64,000 nucleotides of DNA from Octadecabacter arcticus 238 (lineage in GTDB: Bacteria > Pseudomonadota > Alphaproteobacteria > Rhodobacterales > Rhodobacteraceae): contig NC_020908.1 in the NCBI RefSeq assembly GCF_000155735.2, positions 2,733,001 through 2,797,000 of the forward strand, read 5' to 3'. Positions 1 through 9,729 of this stretch are shown piece by piece. The notes under the pieces are model-generated. The model saw nothing but the letters and a program-made list of their open reading frames with translations. It made no database searches and was not told the DNA's origin. The position numbers and the translations under genes are program-made. Within the stretch, counting starts at the first letter, position 1, and every line of letters begins with the position of its first letter.

Positions 1-1174
1 CGGTGATCGCGACAACATCGGCGTCGTTGAAACACGCACAGAAGTCGGCGAAATGATGGTGCAGTCGGGTGTAGCGATGCGGTTGGTGCACCGCGATAAT
101 GCGCCCCTCTGACGCTTGCCGCGCGGCTTTTAGCACGGCGGTGATCTCAGTCGGGTGGTGGCCGTAATCGTCAATGATTGTAACGCCGTCAACTTCGCCT
201 ACGCGGGTAAATCGGCGTCCGACACCTTTGAACGCGGTCAATGCTGTGCGGATTTCTTCCGTCTTCATACCCAGATAACGCGCTACTGCGATGGCGGACA
301 AGGCGTTGGACACGTTGTGATCGCCCGGCATCGGCAGTGCGCAGTCCACAATCGTCAGGCCTTCGTTCTGCAAAACCACATCAAAATGCGCGACTCCCTT
401 TTTGTAGGTCAAATTGATCGCCCGCACGTCGGCCTGCGCATTAAAGCCATAGGTCACAACCCGTCGATCCGTGATTTTACCAACCAAAGTCTGCACATCG
501 CTGTCATCGGTGCAGCACACCGCCAGCCCGTAGAACGGAATGTTGGACACGAAATCATAAAACCCGGCGTGCAGGTTTTCGATCGTGCCCCAGTGTTCCA
601 TGTGTTCGGGGTCGATGTTTGTCACAATCGCGATGGTGGCTGGCAGGCGGTTGAATGTGCCGTCGCTTTCATCCGCTTCGACAACCATCCATTCGCCGTC
701 CCCGACCCGCGCGTTCGATCCATAGGCGTGGATAATACCGCCGTTCACCACAGTGGGATTGAATTTGCCTTCTTCCAGCAGTGCCGCGACCATTGTCGTT
801 GTCGTGGTCTTGCCGTGGGTTCCGGCCACCGCGATGTTTGATTTCATCCGCATCAGTTCGGCCAACATTTCAGCGCGGCGCACGACGGGCAGACCACGCT
901 GGCGGGCCGCATCCAGTTCGGGATTGCCAGGTTTAATCGCACTTGAAATCACAATGACTTCGGCATCCTCGATATTTTCGGCCTGCTGGCCTTCAAAGAT
1001 GAACGCACCCAGCTTTTGCAACCGTTTGGTGATTGGTGTTTCTTTCAGATCAGACCCTTGGACAACGTAGCCATGGGACAAAAGCACCTCGGCGATACCC
1101 GACATTCCAATGCCACCGATCCCGACAAAATGGATCGGGCCAACGTCGAGGGAGATTTTCGTTGCAGCGTTCAT
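1..1174 (-). CDS. murC: UDP-N-acetylmuramate--L-alanine ligase, 3' end cut by window edge
   Basis: Cytoplasmic ATP-dependent ligase that adds L-Ala to UDP-MurNAc, the first step of the peptidoglycan stem peptide. Reading the minus strand from the ATG at 1174 gives a Rossmann start ([11 protein letters not shown], residues 16-26) and the Mur-ligase P-loop GTHGKTT at 118-124, followed by EADESDG and [11 protein letters not shown], all typical of MurC. About 391 of roughly 470 codons are present; the C-terminus lies beyond base 1. It is 40 bp downstream of murG and presumably in the same transcript as murG and ftsW. The identification is very safe. Confidence 0.95.
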   Translation of the reverse strand, partial: MNAATKISLDVGPIHFVGIGGIGMSGIAEVLLSHGYVVQGSDLKETPITKRLQKLGAFIFEGQQAENIEDAEVIVISSAIKPGNPELDAARQRGLPVVRRAEMLAELMRMKSNIAVAGTHGKTTTTTMVAALLEEGKFNPTVVNGGIIHAYGSNARVGDGEWMVVEADESDGTFNRLPATIAIVTNIDPEHMEHWGTIENLHAGFYDFVSNIPFYGLAVCCTDDSDVQTLVGKITDRRVVTYGFNAQADVRAINLTYKKGVAHFDVVLQNEGLTIVDCALPMPGDHNVSNALSAIAVARYLGMKTEEIRTALTAFKGVGRRFTRVGEVDGVTIIDDYGHHPTEITAVLKAARQASEGRIIAVHQPHRYTRLHHHFADFCACFNDADVVAIT

Positions 1175-1214
1175 GTCAGGGCTCCCGTCCATCTTTTCGC
1201 CTTCGACTCACTAT

Positions 1215-2324
1215 TTACCGTGTCGCTCTTAGGGGGGTCGCTTCACTCAACTCTAAGGTCAGCGCAACAAGAGTTTCTGTCGCATCCGGCTTACCACAGG
1301 CAAGCGCTGCTAGTGACATCTTCAACGCCCCGTTGGGATTGCTCAACAAAGCCGCAATTTGTTCCGATAGGCTTTCGACATGCAGATCAGCCTCTGCGAT
1401 CATGATCGCGGCGCCCGCAGTCACCAATTGTTGCGCATTCGCCGTCTGGTGGTCTGCTGCAGCCAGCGCATAAGGCACAAGGATCGACGGGCGACCAATG
1501 ACGCTTAAGTCGGCAATGGACGATGCGCCTGCGCGGGCAATCACTAGTTGGGCTTCGGACATGCGGGTCGGCACGTCGTTGAAAAATGTCTGTACATCAG
1601 CGGGGATGCCTTCGTCCGCGTAGTATTGCGCCACGCGGTCAAGGTCTTCGCTGCGGGCTTGATGACTGACACGGATGTTGCGGCGGATCGCACTTGGTAA
1701 GCCAGAAATCGCAGGCGGGACAACGTCGCTCAAGATGCGCGCGCCCTGCGATCCGCCCATGACCAAAATCGACATCGGGTAATCTCCAGGCGCTATATAG
1801 CCCGCACCTGCGCGCTCAAGGATCGCTCTGCGCACAGGGTTTCCGACTGGAACACCTGTCAAACCTTCGGGCATGTCGGTTGGCCACGTGCCGCATGCAA
1901 CTTTGTTGACCCGTTTTGAAAAAATCCGATTCACACGGCCAAGCACGCCGTTTTGTTCATGGATCATTCGCGGGCTTCGCAGAACCCACGCGGCAGACAT
2001 CGCCGGAATGGTCGGGTAGCCGCCAAATCCGACAACAACCGCAGGCCTATCGCGCAACATCTTATATATGGCCGACAGGATGCCCCCCATAATCGTAAAC
2101 GGCGCCTTTAGTTTCGCCAGCACACCGCCGCGCGCGAACGTCGCCGACCCTACTTGCTCGATTTCAACCGCATGGGGAAAGCCGCCAGTATAGTGCGCAC
2201 CGCGACTATCGGTCGACAATTTCACCCGCCAACCGCGCGCCAACATCGCCTCAGCTAAGGCCTGCGCCGGAAACATATGACCGCCCGTGCCGCCTGCCGC
2301 GATGATCAAAAGTGGATCAGCCAT
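1215..2324 (-). CDS. murG: UDP-GlcNAc:undecaprenyl-PP-MurNAc-pentapeptide GlcNAc transferase
   Basis: Peripheral membrane GT28 glycosyltransferase that converts lipid I to lipid II at the inner face of the cytoplasmic membrane. The 369-residue product begins [16 protein letters not shown], with the glycine-rich GGTGGH loop (11-16) that contacts lipid I. It has the C-terminal UDP-GlcNAc site motif MGGSQGA and the acceptor region [12 protein letters not shown]. Length fits the family (about 355-370). It lies 3 bp after ftsW and before murC, so the order ftsW-murG-murC is the conserved division/cell-wall order. Nothing unusual is seen. Confidence 0.96.
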   Translation of the reverse strand: MADPLLIIAAGGTGGHMFPAQALAEAMLARGWRVKLSTDSRGAHYTGGFPHAVEIEQVGSATFARGGVLAKLKAPFTIMGGILSAIYKMLRDRPAVVVGFGGYPTIPAMSAAWVLRSPRMIHEQNGVLGRVNRIFSKRVNKVACGTWPTDMPEGLTGVPVGNPVRRAILERAGAGYIAPGDYPMSILVMGGSQGARILSDVVPPAISGLPSAIRRNIRVSHQARSEDLDRVAQYYADEGIPADVQTFFNDVPTRMSEAQLVIARAGASSIADLSVIGRPSILVPYALAAADHQTANAQQLVTAGAAIMIAEADLHVESLSEQIAALLSNPNGALKMSLAALACGKPDATETLVALTLELSEATPLRATR

Positions 2325-2327
2325 CGC

Positions 2328-3494
2328 TTATCGACCCCGCCGCAGCAAAATATCACCGATCTGGCCCTGTGGACGTGTGCGCGTAAACGCCAACAACATG
2401 CCCACGGCGATGCCGGACGCGATCACGGATGACCCGCCATAACTGATGAACGGCAACGTCATGCCCTTTGCAGGCAACAGTCGCACAGCCACACCCATAT
2501 TGATCATCGCCTGAACGCCGACAATGCAGGCCAATCCGCTGCCCGCCAGCCGGATGAACGGGTCACGTTCTTTCATCAGGCGCATCAAGGATCGCACGAC
2601 GACGATAGAATACAACGTGATCACGGCCAAGACACAGATCAGCCCGTATTCTTCTGCAGCCACGGCGATTATGAAATCTGTATGGGCATCGGGCAGCGAC
2701 CATTTCACTTGGCCTTCACCGACGCCAACCCCAAAGAACCCACCCTCGCGTATCGCATTGGTGGCATAACCAAGCTGTGTGGTGGGGTCGACGTCAGGGT
2801 TCAAAAACCCGTCAATGCGGCGTGCAAAGTGTTCGGAGTTCGAATAGGCAAGCGATCCGCCAAAGGTCACTAGGCCCGCCAATCCAACCAACAACAGGAT
2901 CGGCGCACCAGCGACAAAATACATCACACCCCAGCCAAACAAGACCAGCGCCGCTTGGCCAAAGTCTGGCTGCATAGCCAAGAAAAGCACGATCACAAGT
3001 GTCAGGATCAACGAATATGTTTTACCGGGTGGCCCGCCAACCTCTTTGCTCGCGGCCATAAACCATGCGGCCACAACGATAAATCCGGGCTTGAGGAATT
3101 CGGACGGCTGAAGTGATGCAAACCCAAGCGAATACCACCGCACCGCCCCTTTGCCAAAGTCCGTGCCAAAGAACGGCAGGCCCATCAACGCAACGAAGGA
3201 CGCCACAAAGCCCAGTACGGCCAATCTGCGCACCAGCGTAGGTGACATCATCGATGTGAAAATCAACACCGCCATCGCAATGGAGCCAAAGAAGGCTTGG
3301 CGCTGCACATAGTGGAATGGCTCGAACCCGTTTTTGGCGGCTAATGGCGGCGACGCCGCCAGCCCCAAAAGCAACCCGATACCGAACAGTGCAAGGACGC
3401 AGGACAGCGTCCATTTATCCACCGTCCGCCACCAACGTGGAAGAACAGGATCACCCGATTGTACGGGGATCGCTCCGAAAACCATTTCTGTCAT
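2328..3494 (-). CDS. ftsW: Peptidoglycan polymerase / cell division protein FtsW
   Basis: SEDS-family integral membrane glycosyltransferase that polymerises lipid II at the septum with its class B PBP partner. The 388-residue protein is strongly hydrophobic, with about ten membrane segments. It has SEDS hallmarks: RWYSLGFASLQPSEFLKPGF in the middle and GMTLPFISYGGSS near the C-terminus. It is the first gene of the minus-strand ftsW-murG-murC run; the 140 bp up to the divergent flavoprotein gene should hold its promoter. In related genomes ftsW usually follows murD; here an oppositely oriented gene pair sits between them. Confidence 0.95.
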   Translation of the reverse strand: MTEMVFGAIPVQSGDPVLPRWWRTVDKWTLSCVLALFGIGLLLGLAASPPLAAKNGFEPFHYVQRQAFFGSIAMAVLIFTSMMSPTLVRRLAVLGFVASFVALMGLPFFGTDFGKGAVRWYSLGFASLQPSEFLKPGFIVVAAWFMAASKEVGGPPGKTYSLILTLVIVLFLAMQPDFGQAALVLFGWGVMYFVAGAPILLLVGLAGLVTFGGSLAYSNSEHFARRIDGFLNPDVDPTTQLGYATNAIREGGFFGVGVGEGQVKWSLPDAHTDFIIAVAAEEYGLICVLAVITLYSIVVVRSLMRLMKERDPFIRLAGSGLACIVGVQAMINMGVAVRLLPAKGMTLPFISYGGSSVIASGIAVGMLLAFTRTRPQGQIGDILLRRGR

Positions 3495-3634
3495 GGCGAC
3501 TGCCTTACTGCCTCAATACGCCCGTTTTCCGGGTCTGATGCTAAGTGTAGCGGCAAATGCCCCGCGTTTCCAGTGAAATGACAGCGCTATTTCGCCCCCT
3601 TGCGCTAGAGGGCGTTTCAAGGCACCTCAATGGG

Positions 3635-4819
3635 ATGCATGTGAACACCCTTATCCTTGGCGCAGGCGCCGCCGGACTGCACTGCGCGGCCTTTTCAGGG
3701 CCGGACACTTTGGTCGTCGATCACGCCAAAGCGCCCGCAGAAAAGATCCGTATTTCGGGCGGCGGGCGCTGCAATTTTACCAACCTTGGCACGACACCCG
3801 CAAATTTTATCAGCCAGAACCTGCATTTCGCGAAATCGGCGCTGGCGCGCTATACACAGTGGGATTTTATCGACCTTGTGGATCGTCATAACATTGCGTG
3901 GCATGAAAAGACCTTGGGCCAATTGTTCTGCGATGAAACTGCCAAAGACATCATCGCGATGCTGCTCTCTGAGATGGCCCCAACAGCCGAGTTGTGGTTG
4001 CAAACCGAGGTCGGCAATATTCGCCACGACGGCACACACTATCAGGTCGCCCTGAAACGCCACGGGCAGGTCACGCTGGTTCAGGCCGTCAATCTGGTCG
4101 TTGCGACGGGTGGTAAATCGATCCCGAAAATGGGCGCGACGGGGCTGGCCTATCAAATCGCGGAACAGTTTGGGCTGGCCATCACCGACACGCGCCCTGC
4201 CCTCGTGCCGTTCACGTTTTCGGATGACAGGTTCAAACCGATTGCCGGCACCGCCACGCCAGCCCGAGTAATCACTGCGGATGGCACAGCATTTGATGAA
4301 TCTCTGCTGTTCACCCACCGCGGGTTGTCTGGCCCTGCTGTTCTGCAAGCGTCGAGCTATTGGCACATGGGTGAGGACGTGCGCGTCGCCCTTGCGCCTG
4401 ATTTTGACATCGAAGCGGCATTAAAAATACAACGCGCACAAGACGGGCGAAAGGCGGTGAGCACAGCACTCGCCGTGCACCTGCCCGCCCGCCTCGTGGA
4501 CTTTCTGGGCGATGAACTGGACCTGACAGGAAACGTCGGTGATCTGGCCGATGCGCGCATCGCCGACCTAGCCACGTCATTGCAAAACTGGTCCCTCAAA
4601 CCCTCTGGCACCGAAGGCTACCGCACAGCAGAAGTCACCGTTGGCGGTGTGGATACCAACGGGTTATCGTCCAAGACCATGCAATCCAAAACCACGCCGC
4701 ACCTTTATTTCATTGGCGAAGCCGTCGACGTCACAGGCTGGCTGGGGGGCTACAATTTCCAATGGGCGTGGTCGTCTGGCTATGCCGCAGGCGTTGCAAT
4801 AGCGATGGGCGCACCATGA
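3635..4819 (+). CDS. BaiN/HI0933-family FAD-binding flavoprotein (TIGR03862-like)
   Basis: Predicted cytosolic NAD(P)/FAD-dependent oxidoreductase of the HI0933/YhiN group; the physiological substrate is not known. From the chosen ATG the product (394 residues) opens with the dinucleotide fold LILGAGAAG (6-14) and has the family signature RISGGGRCNFTN shortly after. It ends with a second FAD contact, FIGEAVDVTGWLGGYNFQ. An upstream start at 3557 would add 26 non-conserved residues before the beta-alpha-beta fold, so 3635 is preferred. The stop overlaps the rsmJ start by four bases, so the two genes are translationally coupled. Confidence 0.85.
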   Translation: MHVNTLILGAGAAGLHCAAFSGPDTLVVDHAKAPAEKIRISGGGRCNFTNLGTTPANFISQNLHFAKSALARYTQWDFIDLVDRHNIAWHEKTLGQLFCDETAKDIIAMLLSEMAPTAELWLQTEVGNIRHDGTHYQVALKRHGQVTLVQAVNLVVATGGKSIPKMGATGLAYQIAEQFGLAITDTRPALVPFTFSDDRFKPIAGTATPARVITADGTAFDESLLFTHRGLSGPAVLQASSYWHMGEDVRVALAPDFDIEAALKIQRAQDGRKAVSTALAVHLPARLVDFLGDELDLTGNVGDLADARIADLATSLQNWSLKPSGTEGYRTAEVTVGGVDTNGLSSKTMQSKTTPHLYFIGEAVDVTGWLGGYNFQWAWSSGYAAGVAIAMGAP

Positions 4820-5418
4820 CCAAAGTAGCGGCGGAGTTGCGGGTCGATTTTGTCAGCGGTGCTGTCGCCCATCGCTTGCGGTTCGGCGGCGGGCGCGGGC
4901 AATCACTGGCCAAGGCCATGGGGTTGCGCGCTGGCAAAACGCCGATGATTGTCGATGCGACCGCTGGTTTGGGGCGCGATGCGTTCTTATTGGCGTCGCT
5001 GGGTGCGCAGGTCACGATGATTGAACGCTCAGAAATAATGCACGCCTTGTTAGTCGATGGCATGGCCCGCGCGATCGCCGAGGGTGGCGAATTTCGCGAC
5101 ATCATTGGTCGCATGACGCTGCTGAAAGGCGATGCCAAAGACCTTTTGGCGGACCTTGCGGGCGAGGCTGTTCTGATTGACCCCATGCATCCGCCTCGCA
5201 AAAATTCAGCCCTAGTAAAACGCGAATTGCGCCAAGTCCGTGAAATCGTAGGCACAGACGACGACGACGCAGATTTGGTGCGTGTCGCGCTTGACTGCGC
5301 CCGCAATCGCGTGGTTTTGAAATGGCCCGCCAAGGCTGATCCAATCGACGTAGGACGGTCCTGCTCCCACCAAATTCTTGGTAAATCAACGCGCTATGAT
5401 GTGTTTATGGTTGGATGA
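4816..5418 (+). CDS. rsmJ: 16S rRNA (guanine1516-N2)-methyltransferase
   Basis: SAM-dependent methyltransferase of the RsmJ family, predicted to modify G1516 of 16S rRNA. The product has motif I VDATAGLGRDAF near residues 46-57 and the family catalytic loop DPMHPPRK at 122-129. The ATG at 4816 sits in an ATGA overlap with the upstream stop. An upstream start at 4762 would overlap the flavoprotein much further and add a basic, non-conserved leader, so it is rejected. The 200-residue length is a little short compared with enterobacterial RsmJ (about 250). It converges on murD with only 8 bp between the stops. Confidence 0.85.
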   Translation: MTKVAAELRVDFVSGAVAHRLRFGGGRGQSLAKAMGLRAGKTPMIVDATAGLGRDAFLLASLGAQVTMIERSEIMHALLVDGMARAIAEGGEFRDIIGRMTLLKGDAKDLLADLAGEAVLIDPMHPPRKNSALVKRELRQVREIVGTDDDDADLVRVALDCARNRVVLKWPAKADPIDVGRSCSHQILGKSTRYDVFMVG

Positions 5419-5426
5419 AGGACCCG

Positions 5427-6824
5427 TTAGTCCGCCAATTCAGCCACGCAAGCCGCAAAATCATCTCCACGACGTTCAAAGTTGTCATATTGATCAAACG
5501 ACGCCGCAGCGGGGGCCAGCAACACGGTGTCACCTGCCTCAGCCTCCGCGCCGGCCTTTGCCACCGCCGTCGCCATATCGCCGCAGACCTCGACATTCAG
5601 CCCTTTGAGCTTCATCGCAAATGCCGCCGCCTCACGCCCAATCACGTAAGCCTTCACGACCGTCGGCGCGGGTAGCAATGCATCCAGCCCGCCTTCTTTT
5701 TCCAAGCCACCACAAATCCAGCGCACCTTGCTGAACGCCGCCAATGCCTTGGCCGCTGCATCCACATTTGTCGCCTTGCTGTCGTTGACATACCGCACGC
5801 CAACCTTCTCGGCGATCAACTGGCTGCGATGCGGTAAGCCCTTGAAACTAATCAGCGCCGCCTCGATCACGCGCGGCCCGATGCCCAACGCGCGGCACGC
5901 GGCATAGGCGGCGCAGGCGTTCTGGTGATTGTGCACACCGGGCAATCCAGAAATTGCGCGCAGATCAATTGACCCGACCTGCCGCCACTTGCGATACTCG
6001 CTCAAGAACCCTTTGCGCGCGAAAACTGACCAGCCGATCCCGTCGATCTTTTGTCCAGCTGACACGCGGATCACGCGATCATCGCTCGGCCCCTCGGACA
6101 ATTGATTGGCGATATAGCGCCCTTCCATCTCATCAACGCCAATCACTGCGCGGTCCGGCCCGCCTTCTGCGAACAGGCGGCGTTTGGCGGCGAAGTAGCC
6201 GCCCAAACCTGCGTGGCGATCCAGATGATCGGGGCTGAGGTTGGTGAAAACGGCAACGTCCGGCGTCAGCGCGCGGGCAAGGTCGGTCTGGTAACTACTT
6301 AATTCTAATACAATAACTTCGCCGTCGTGGGCTTCGTCGAGGTCGAGGACGCCGCGCCCGATGTTGCCTGCCAACTGCGCGGGCCGCCCTGCGTGTTCCA
6401 AGATGTGATGGATCAAGGCCGACGTGGTGGATTTGCCGTTGGATCCTGTAACGGCGATGACTTTGGGGATGCTGTCAAATTCGTCCCATTCCGACGTGGC
6501 AAAGCTGCGAAAAAACAGGCCGATATCGTTGTCCACGGGGCAACCTTCGGCCAGCGCGCGCGCGATCACGGGGTGGGGTTCAGGATAGAGATGCGGGATA
6601 CCGGGGGAAGTGATGAGGGTGGCTATATCTTTAAAAGAGCCATGTTTTGTCAGGTTTGTGAGCGTCACACCTGCATCGGCTGCCTTGGTTTCCGCGTCCG
6701 GCGAGTCGTCCCAAACGACCACCTCAGCACCGCCCGCCTGCAAGGCCGCGACGGCCGCGAGACCGGATCGGCCAAGCCCCAAAACGGCGACAGTTTTGCC
6801 GGAAAAGCCCTGTACTGGAATCAT
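5427..6824 (-). CDS. murD: UDP-N-acetylmuramoyl-L-alanine--D-glutamate ligase
   Basis: Cytoplasmic Mur ligase that adds D-Glu to UDP-MurNAc-L-Ala. From the ATG at 6824 the product has 465 residues, with [10 protein letters not shown] at 12-21 and the P-loop GSNGKST at 127-133. It continues [10 protein letters not shown] and [11 protein letters not shown], all MurD-type. An AGGGG ribosome site precedes this ATG; the frame stays open about 200 bp further but encodes only non-homologous Cys/Pro-rich residues. mraY normally lies upstream; here the upstream neighbour is IS debris, so the operon is disconnected and murD needs its own promoter. Confidence 0.94.
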   Translation of the reverse strand: MIPVQGFSGKTVAVLGLGRSGLAAVAALQAGGAEVVVWDDSPDAETKAADAGVTLTNLTKHGSFKDIATLITSPGIPHLYPEPHPVIARALAEGCPVDNDIGLFFRSFATSEWDEFDSIPKVIAVTGSNGKSTTSALIHHILEHAGRPAQLAGNIGRGVLDLDEAHDGEVIVLELSSYQTDLARALTPDVAVFTNLSPDHLDRHAGLGGYFAAKRRLFAEGGPDRAVIGVDEMEGRYIANQLSEGPSDDRVIRVSAGQKIDGIGWSVFARKGFLSEYRKWRQVGSIDLRAISGLPGVHNHQNACAAYAACRALGIGPRVIEAALISFKGLPHRSQLIAEKVGVRYVNDSKATNVDAAAKALAAFSKVRWICGGLEKEGGLDALLPAPTVVKAYVIGREAAAFAMKLKGLNVEVCGDMATAVAKAGAEAEAGDTVLLAPAAASFDQYDNFERRGDDFAACVAELAD

Positions 6825-7069
6825 GATGTTGCCCCTTTGTTGCGCCGCGCATATTGGCGGTTTTGGCGGGGCTGGGCAAGGTGGGTTGACACGTGTTCCC
6901 GTGGGGCACAGGCCATACACAACCCGTACGCAGGCTGTACACACCCTGTATGTACAGCAGCTGGTTTGCAGGGTGGTTAATTTTGTTCGGTGGGCGGTGG
7001 TGGGAGGCTGGCGATGCACGTCTGGCACACAAAGCGTTGTCGGGGCGGATTAACAAATCCGATCAGGGC

Positions 7070-7105
7070 CCTTCTCGGCGATGCTTTGCATCTCCTGCCG
7101 GGCAA
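7070..7105 (+). repeat. Palindromic mini-element copy A (in IS110 between KSDQ and DAEGL)
   Basis: This copy begins CCTTCTCG and ends near CTGCCGGGCAA, with a perfect core hairpin GATGC-TTT-GCATC between. It separates the codons for ...NKSDQ from DAEGLAQ of the IS110 transposase, adding about 38 bp relative to the expected reading. Its head matches copy C exactly (CCTTCTC); its tail differs at two or three positions from the CTGCCGGTCAG seen in copies C and E. Confidence 0.7.
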
Positions 7106-7137
7106 TAGACGCTGAAGGACTGGCTCAGTTGGCGCGC

Positions 7138-7196
7138 TTCTCGTGCATTGCCGGGCAATGCACTGACGGCAGGCGATTGCAGGCAATCGCCGAGAG
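7138..7196. repeat. Double palindromic mini-element B/D (in IS110 between LAR and TGWF)
   Basis: A 59-bp insertion between the cgc and acg codons of IS110. It runs TTCTC, then a 10-bp perfect hairpin (GTGCATTGCC-G-GGCAATGCAC, 7143-7163), then CTGACGGCAG, which is the family tail in reverse. A 9-bp perfect hairpin follows (GGCGATTGC-AG-GCAATCGCC), then GAGAG. It reads as a plus-strand partial copy (B) joined to a complete minus-strand copy (D, about 7163-7198), so the whole insert has inverted ends. Confidence 0.68.
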
Positions 7197-7547
7197 ACGG
7201 GTTGGTTCACTCAGATCTATATCCGCAGCGAGGCATCGGAGCGCGTGCGCGTTCTCATTGGTGCCCGCGAGCGGTTGATCCGTATGCGTAAGGATCTTGA
7301 AGGTCATGTACGTGGCGTTCTCAAGGTGTTCGGTGTTTGCATGACGTCGGTTGGGACGGGAAAGTTGCGAAGGGACTTTCGAGATCAGCTCGCAGCTGCG
7401 GCGGATACGGATCCAGCGATCGAGATGATGTCAGAAACATTTATCCCTCTGCACAAGACACTCTGCATTGCCAGAGATGCGCTGGACGTAGACGTAAGGA
7501 TGATGACGCGCGAAAATGATCTGGCGCGCCGACTGATGACTGTTCCC

Positions 7548-7584
7548 CCTTCTCGTGCATGTAAGCATGCCCTGCCGGTCAGCG
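7548..7584 (+). repeat. Palindromic mini-element copy C (in IS110 between VP and GVGP)
   Basis: A 37-bp insertion starting CCTTCTCG, with core hairpin GCATG-TAAG-CATGC and tail CTGCCGGTCAG. It splits the nearly invariant VPGVGP stretch of IS110 transposases after the Pro codon and shifts the frame by one base. Removing it restores GTT CCC GGT GTT GGT CCC. Confidence 0.75.
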
Positions 7585-7864
7585 GGTGTTGGTCCCATCG
7601 TGGCGTTGGCATATATCGCGACGCTGGATGATGAAAAGCGGTTCAGAAAATCGATTGATGTAGGCGCGTTCCTCGATCTCACACCAAAACGCCATCAATC
7701 CGGCGCGGTGGATTGGTCGGTTAAAATAACCAAATGTGGTGATTGTGATATGCGCCGATTATTACACTCAGCGGCGTTGACATTGATCAGTTGCACGAGA
7801 AAACCCTCTCGTTTGAAAGAATGGGCAACAAAGTTAGCCGAGCGCATGGTTTGGCGCGGGGCGC

Positions 7865-8218
7865 GTGATCTATCCATCACAGGCGGTTCGGATTGTTATT
7901 GCGACCAAGCCGGTGGATTTCCGCAAGGGCCATGATGGACTTGCTGCACTGCTCGAACGTGAACTGGACCTTGACCCGCACTCTGGCATCATTGTTGTGT
8001 TCCGCGCCAAACGTGGCGACCGGATTAAGGTGTTGCTTTGGGACGGGTCTGGCTTGGTGCTTTGCTACAAGCGGTTGGGACAGGGCAAGTTCGCTTGGCC
8101 GAAAGTTCAGGACGGGTTGATGCGCTTGTCCAAGGGGTAATTCGAGGCGTTGTTTGAAGGTTTAGACTGGCGACGAGTGATGGCACGACGGACCCGCAGA
8201 CCGGGTGCGACAGAGTGA
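7865..8218 (+). pseudogene. tnpB: IS66 accessory protein TnpB with a premature stop
   Basis: IS66 TnpB-type protein (function in transposition not well defined). The GTG-started frame reads VDFRKGHDGLAALLE, DPHSGIIVVFR and GDRIKVLLWDGSGLVLCYKR, all characteristic. It is interrupted by TAA at 8138-8140, right after RLSKG. The same frame continues FEALFEGLDWRRV and ends at 8216-8218, giving the usual family length of about 117 codons. A single change (for example CAA to TAA) therefore explains the stop. The gene follows the broken IS110 sequence directly; no IS66 tnpA is seen, so the element was already incomplete. Confidence 0.85.
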
Positions 8219-8272
8219 ATCGGGGGCGTAGGTTTACGTGTAAACGTGGGCTGTTTCTGGTAGGGATTGCCC

Positions 8273-9729
8273 ATGCTTGATGCAATCAAAACCCTTGATC
8301 TGAATGCCCTTCCTACGGATGTACGGACCGTTTTATTGGGCGTCGGCCAACGGAATGTTGAACTGGAAAAAAGCAACGCCGCCCTTTCCACGCAGAACGC
8401 CGAGCTTGAGGCGGTTAATGCGCGGCTGGAGCATTTTGTCAAAAAACTGAACCAGGTGATTTACGGCACACGCAGTGAGAAGCTGACGGAAGATGAGCGC
8501 CAGTTGGCGTTTGAGGATATTGAAGTTGCCCAGTTTGAAGCGGAAGAGCAGTCAGACACAATTGAGATGACCGCGCCGCGCAAGAAGCGCAAACCCGCAC
8601 AGCGCAACCTTGGCAACCTGCCAGACCACCTTGAGCGTATAGAAGAAGTGATCGAGCCTGACAGCATCATCTGTCCTTGCGGGTGTGGCGATATGATCCG
8701 TATTGGTGAAGATCGCACCGAGCGGCTGGAGATCATTCCCGCCCAGCCTAAAGTGGTTGTGACGGTTCGCCCCAAATACGCCTGCCCAAAAAAACAGGGC
8801 GGCATTCTGCAAGCGCCTGCTCCTCAACACTTGATCGAAGGCGGGCTGCCCACAGAAGGAACACTGGCCCATATCGGCGCGTCCAAATACGCGGATCACT
8901 GCCCGCTGTTCCGCCAGTCCCAGATATACGCCCGATCAGGCCTAAACATTGATCGCTCCACACTGGCGGGTTGGATGGGCAAGGTCTCCTTCCATCTCGC
9001 TCCCGTCGTGGATCATCTGCTGAACGAACTGAAGTCATCCAGCAAACTCTTTATGGATGAGACCCGCTGTCCCGTGCTGGACCCTGGGCGCGGCAAGACC
9101 AAAACCGGCTATCTCTGGGCCATTGCCCGCGATGAGCGCCCCTTTGGCGGCACGGCCCCGCCGGGCGTGGTGTTCTGCTATGCAGATGGGCGCGGCGGCA
9201 AACATGCAACTGAGTTCCTGATGGGCTTCACCGGCACGCTGCAGGTGGACGGCTATACGGGCTACAACGCCCTGACCCAACCAAGGCGCAACTCAGGGCC
9301 GGTCAAGCTGGCGTACTGTTGGGCGCACGCACGTCGTAAGCTCAAAGAAGTCCATGACCGTGATGGCTCGCCCATTGCCGGTGAAGGGCTCAAGCGTATT
9401 GCGAAGTTCTACAAGATCGAAGAGGCCATCAGAGGACAATCAGCTGAACAGCGCAAGGCCGCACGCCAAGAGCAAACCAGGCCGTTGGTCGATGACTTCG
9501 AGGCCTGGCTCAAAACCCAGAGATCCCGCATTTCCGCAAAATCCCGCCTTGGCGAGAAGCTCAGTTACATTGCAAAATACATGGACGGCCTGAAGCTGTT
9601 TCTTGATGACGGTACTGTCGAGATGGACAGCAACATTGTCGAGCGCGCAATCCGCCCCATTGCATTGAACAGGAAAAAACGCGCTCTTTGCTGGACACGA
9701 CGAGGGCGGCCGAACCTGGGCGCGCATCC
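8273..9729 (+). pseudogene. tnpC: IS66 transposase TnpC, frameshifted and 3'-truncated
   Basis: DDE transposase of IS66. It has an N-terminal coiled coil (VELEKSNAALSTQNAELEAV), a zinc-binding segment (CPCGCGDMIRIG ... YACP), and catalytic blocks LFMDETRCPVLDPGRGK, LQVDGYTGYNAL and the Glu-containing MDSNIVERAIRPIALNRK. The ATG at 8273 follows a TAGGGA ribosome site. In the A6 run at 9674-9679 one extra A shifts the frame. Dropping it restores NALFAGHDEGGRTWARI, the conserved TnpC ending, but only to about 9729, where unrelated sequence begins. The tail of about 40 residues and the right IS end are gone. Inactive. Confidence 0.85.

Larger units (their letters stand above)
6997..7858 (+). pseudogene. 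IS110-family transposase, 5'-truncated and broken by three mini-insertions
   Basis: Reading across frames recovers an IS110 (DEDD) transposase. The pieces are [17 protein letters not shown] (6997-7066), then DAEGLAQLAR (7108-7137), then TGWFTQIYIRSEASERVR onward (7197-7547), then GVGPIVALAYIATL to ATKLAERM (7585-7850). These pieces join perfectly at family landmarks (KSDQ-N-DAEGLAQ, LAR-TGWF, VP-GVGP). At each joint there is a hairpin insertion of net 38, 59 and 37 bp, all frame-breaking. The N-terminus is missing and the C-terminus stops where the IS66 genes begin, so IS66 probably landed in it. Not functional. Confidence 0.85.

Noticed and set aside
155..1070. Long open frames on the plus strand (155-841, 753-1070)
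   Set aside because: They are antisense shadows of murC, whose conserved motifs are on the minus strand.
6724..7056. Open frame extending murD about 200 bp upstream of 6824
   Set aside because: The extra residues are Cys/Pro-rich without homology, and a good ribosome site precedes the internal ATG.
9674..9682. A AAA AAC as a programmed -1 frameshift site in IS66 TnpC
   Set aside because: The shift needed to reach the conserved frame is +1 (one A too many), not -1, and IS66 TnpC is not known to use frameshifting.
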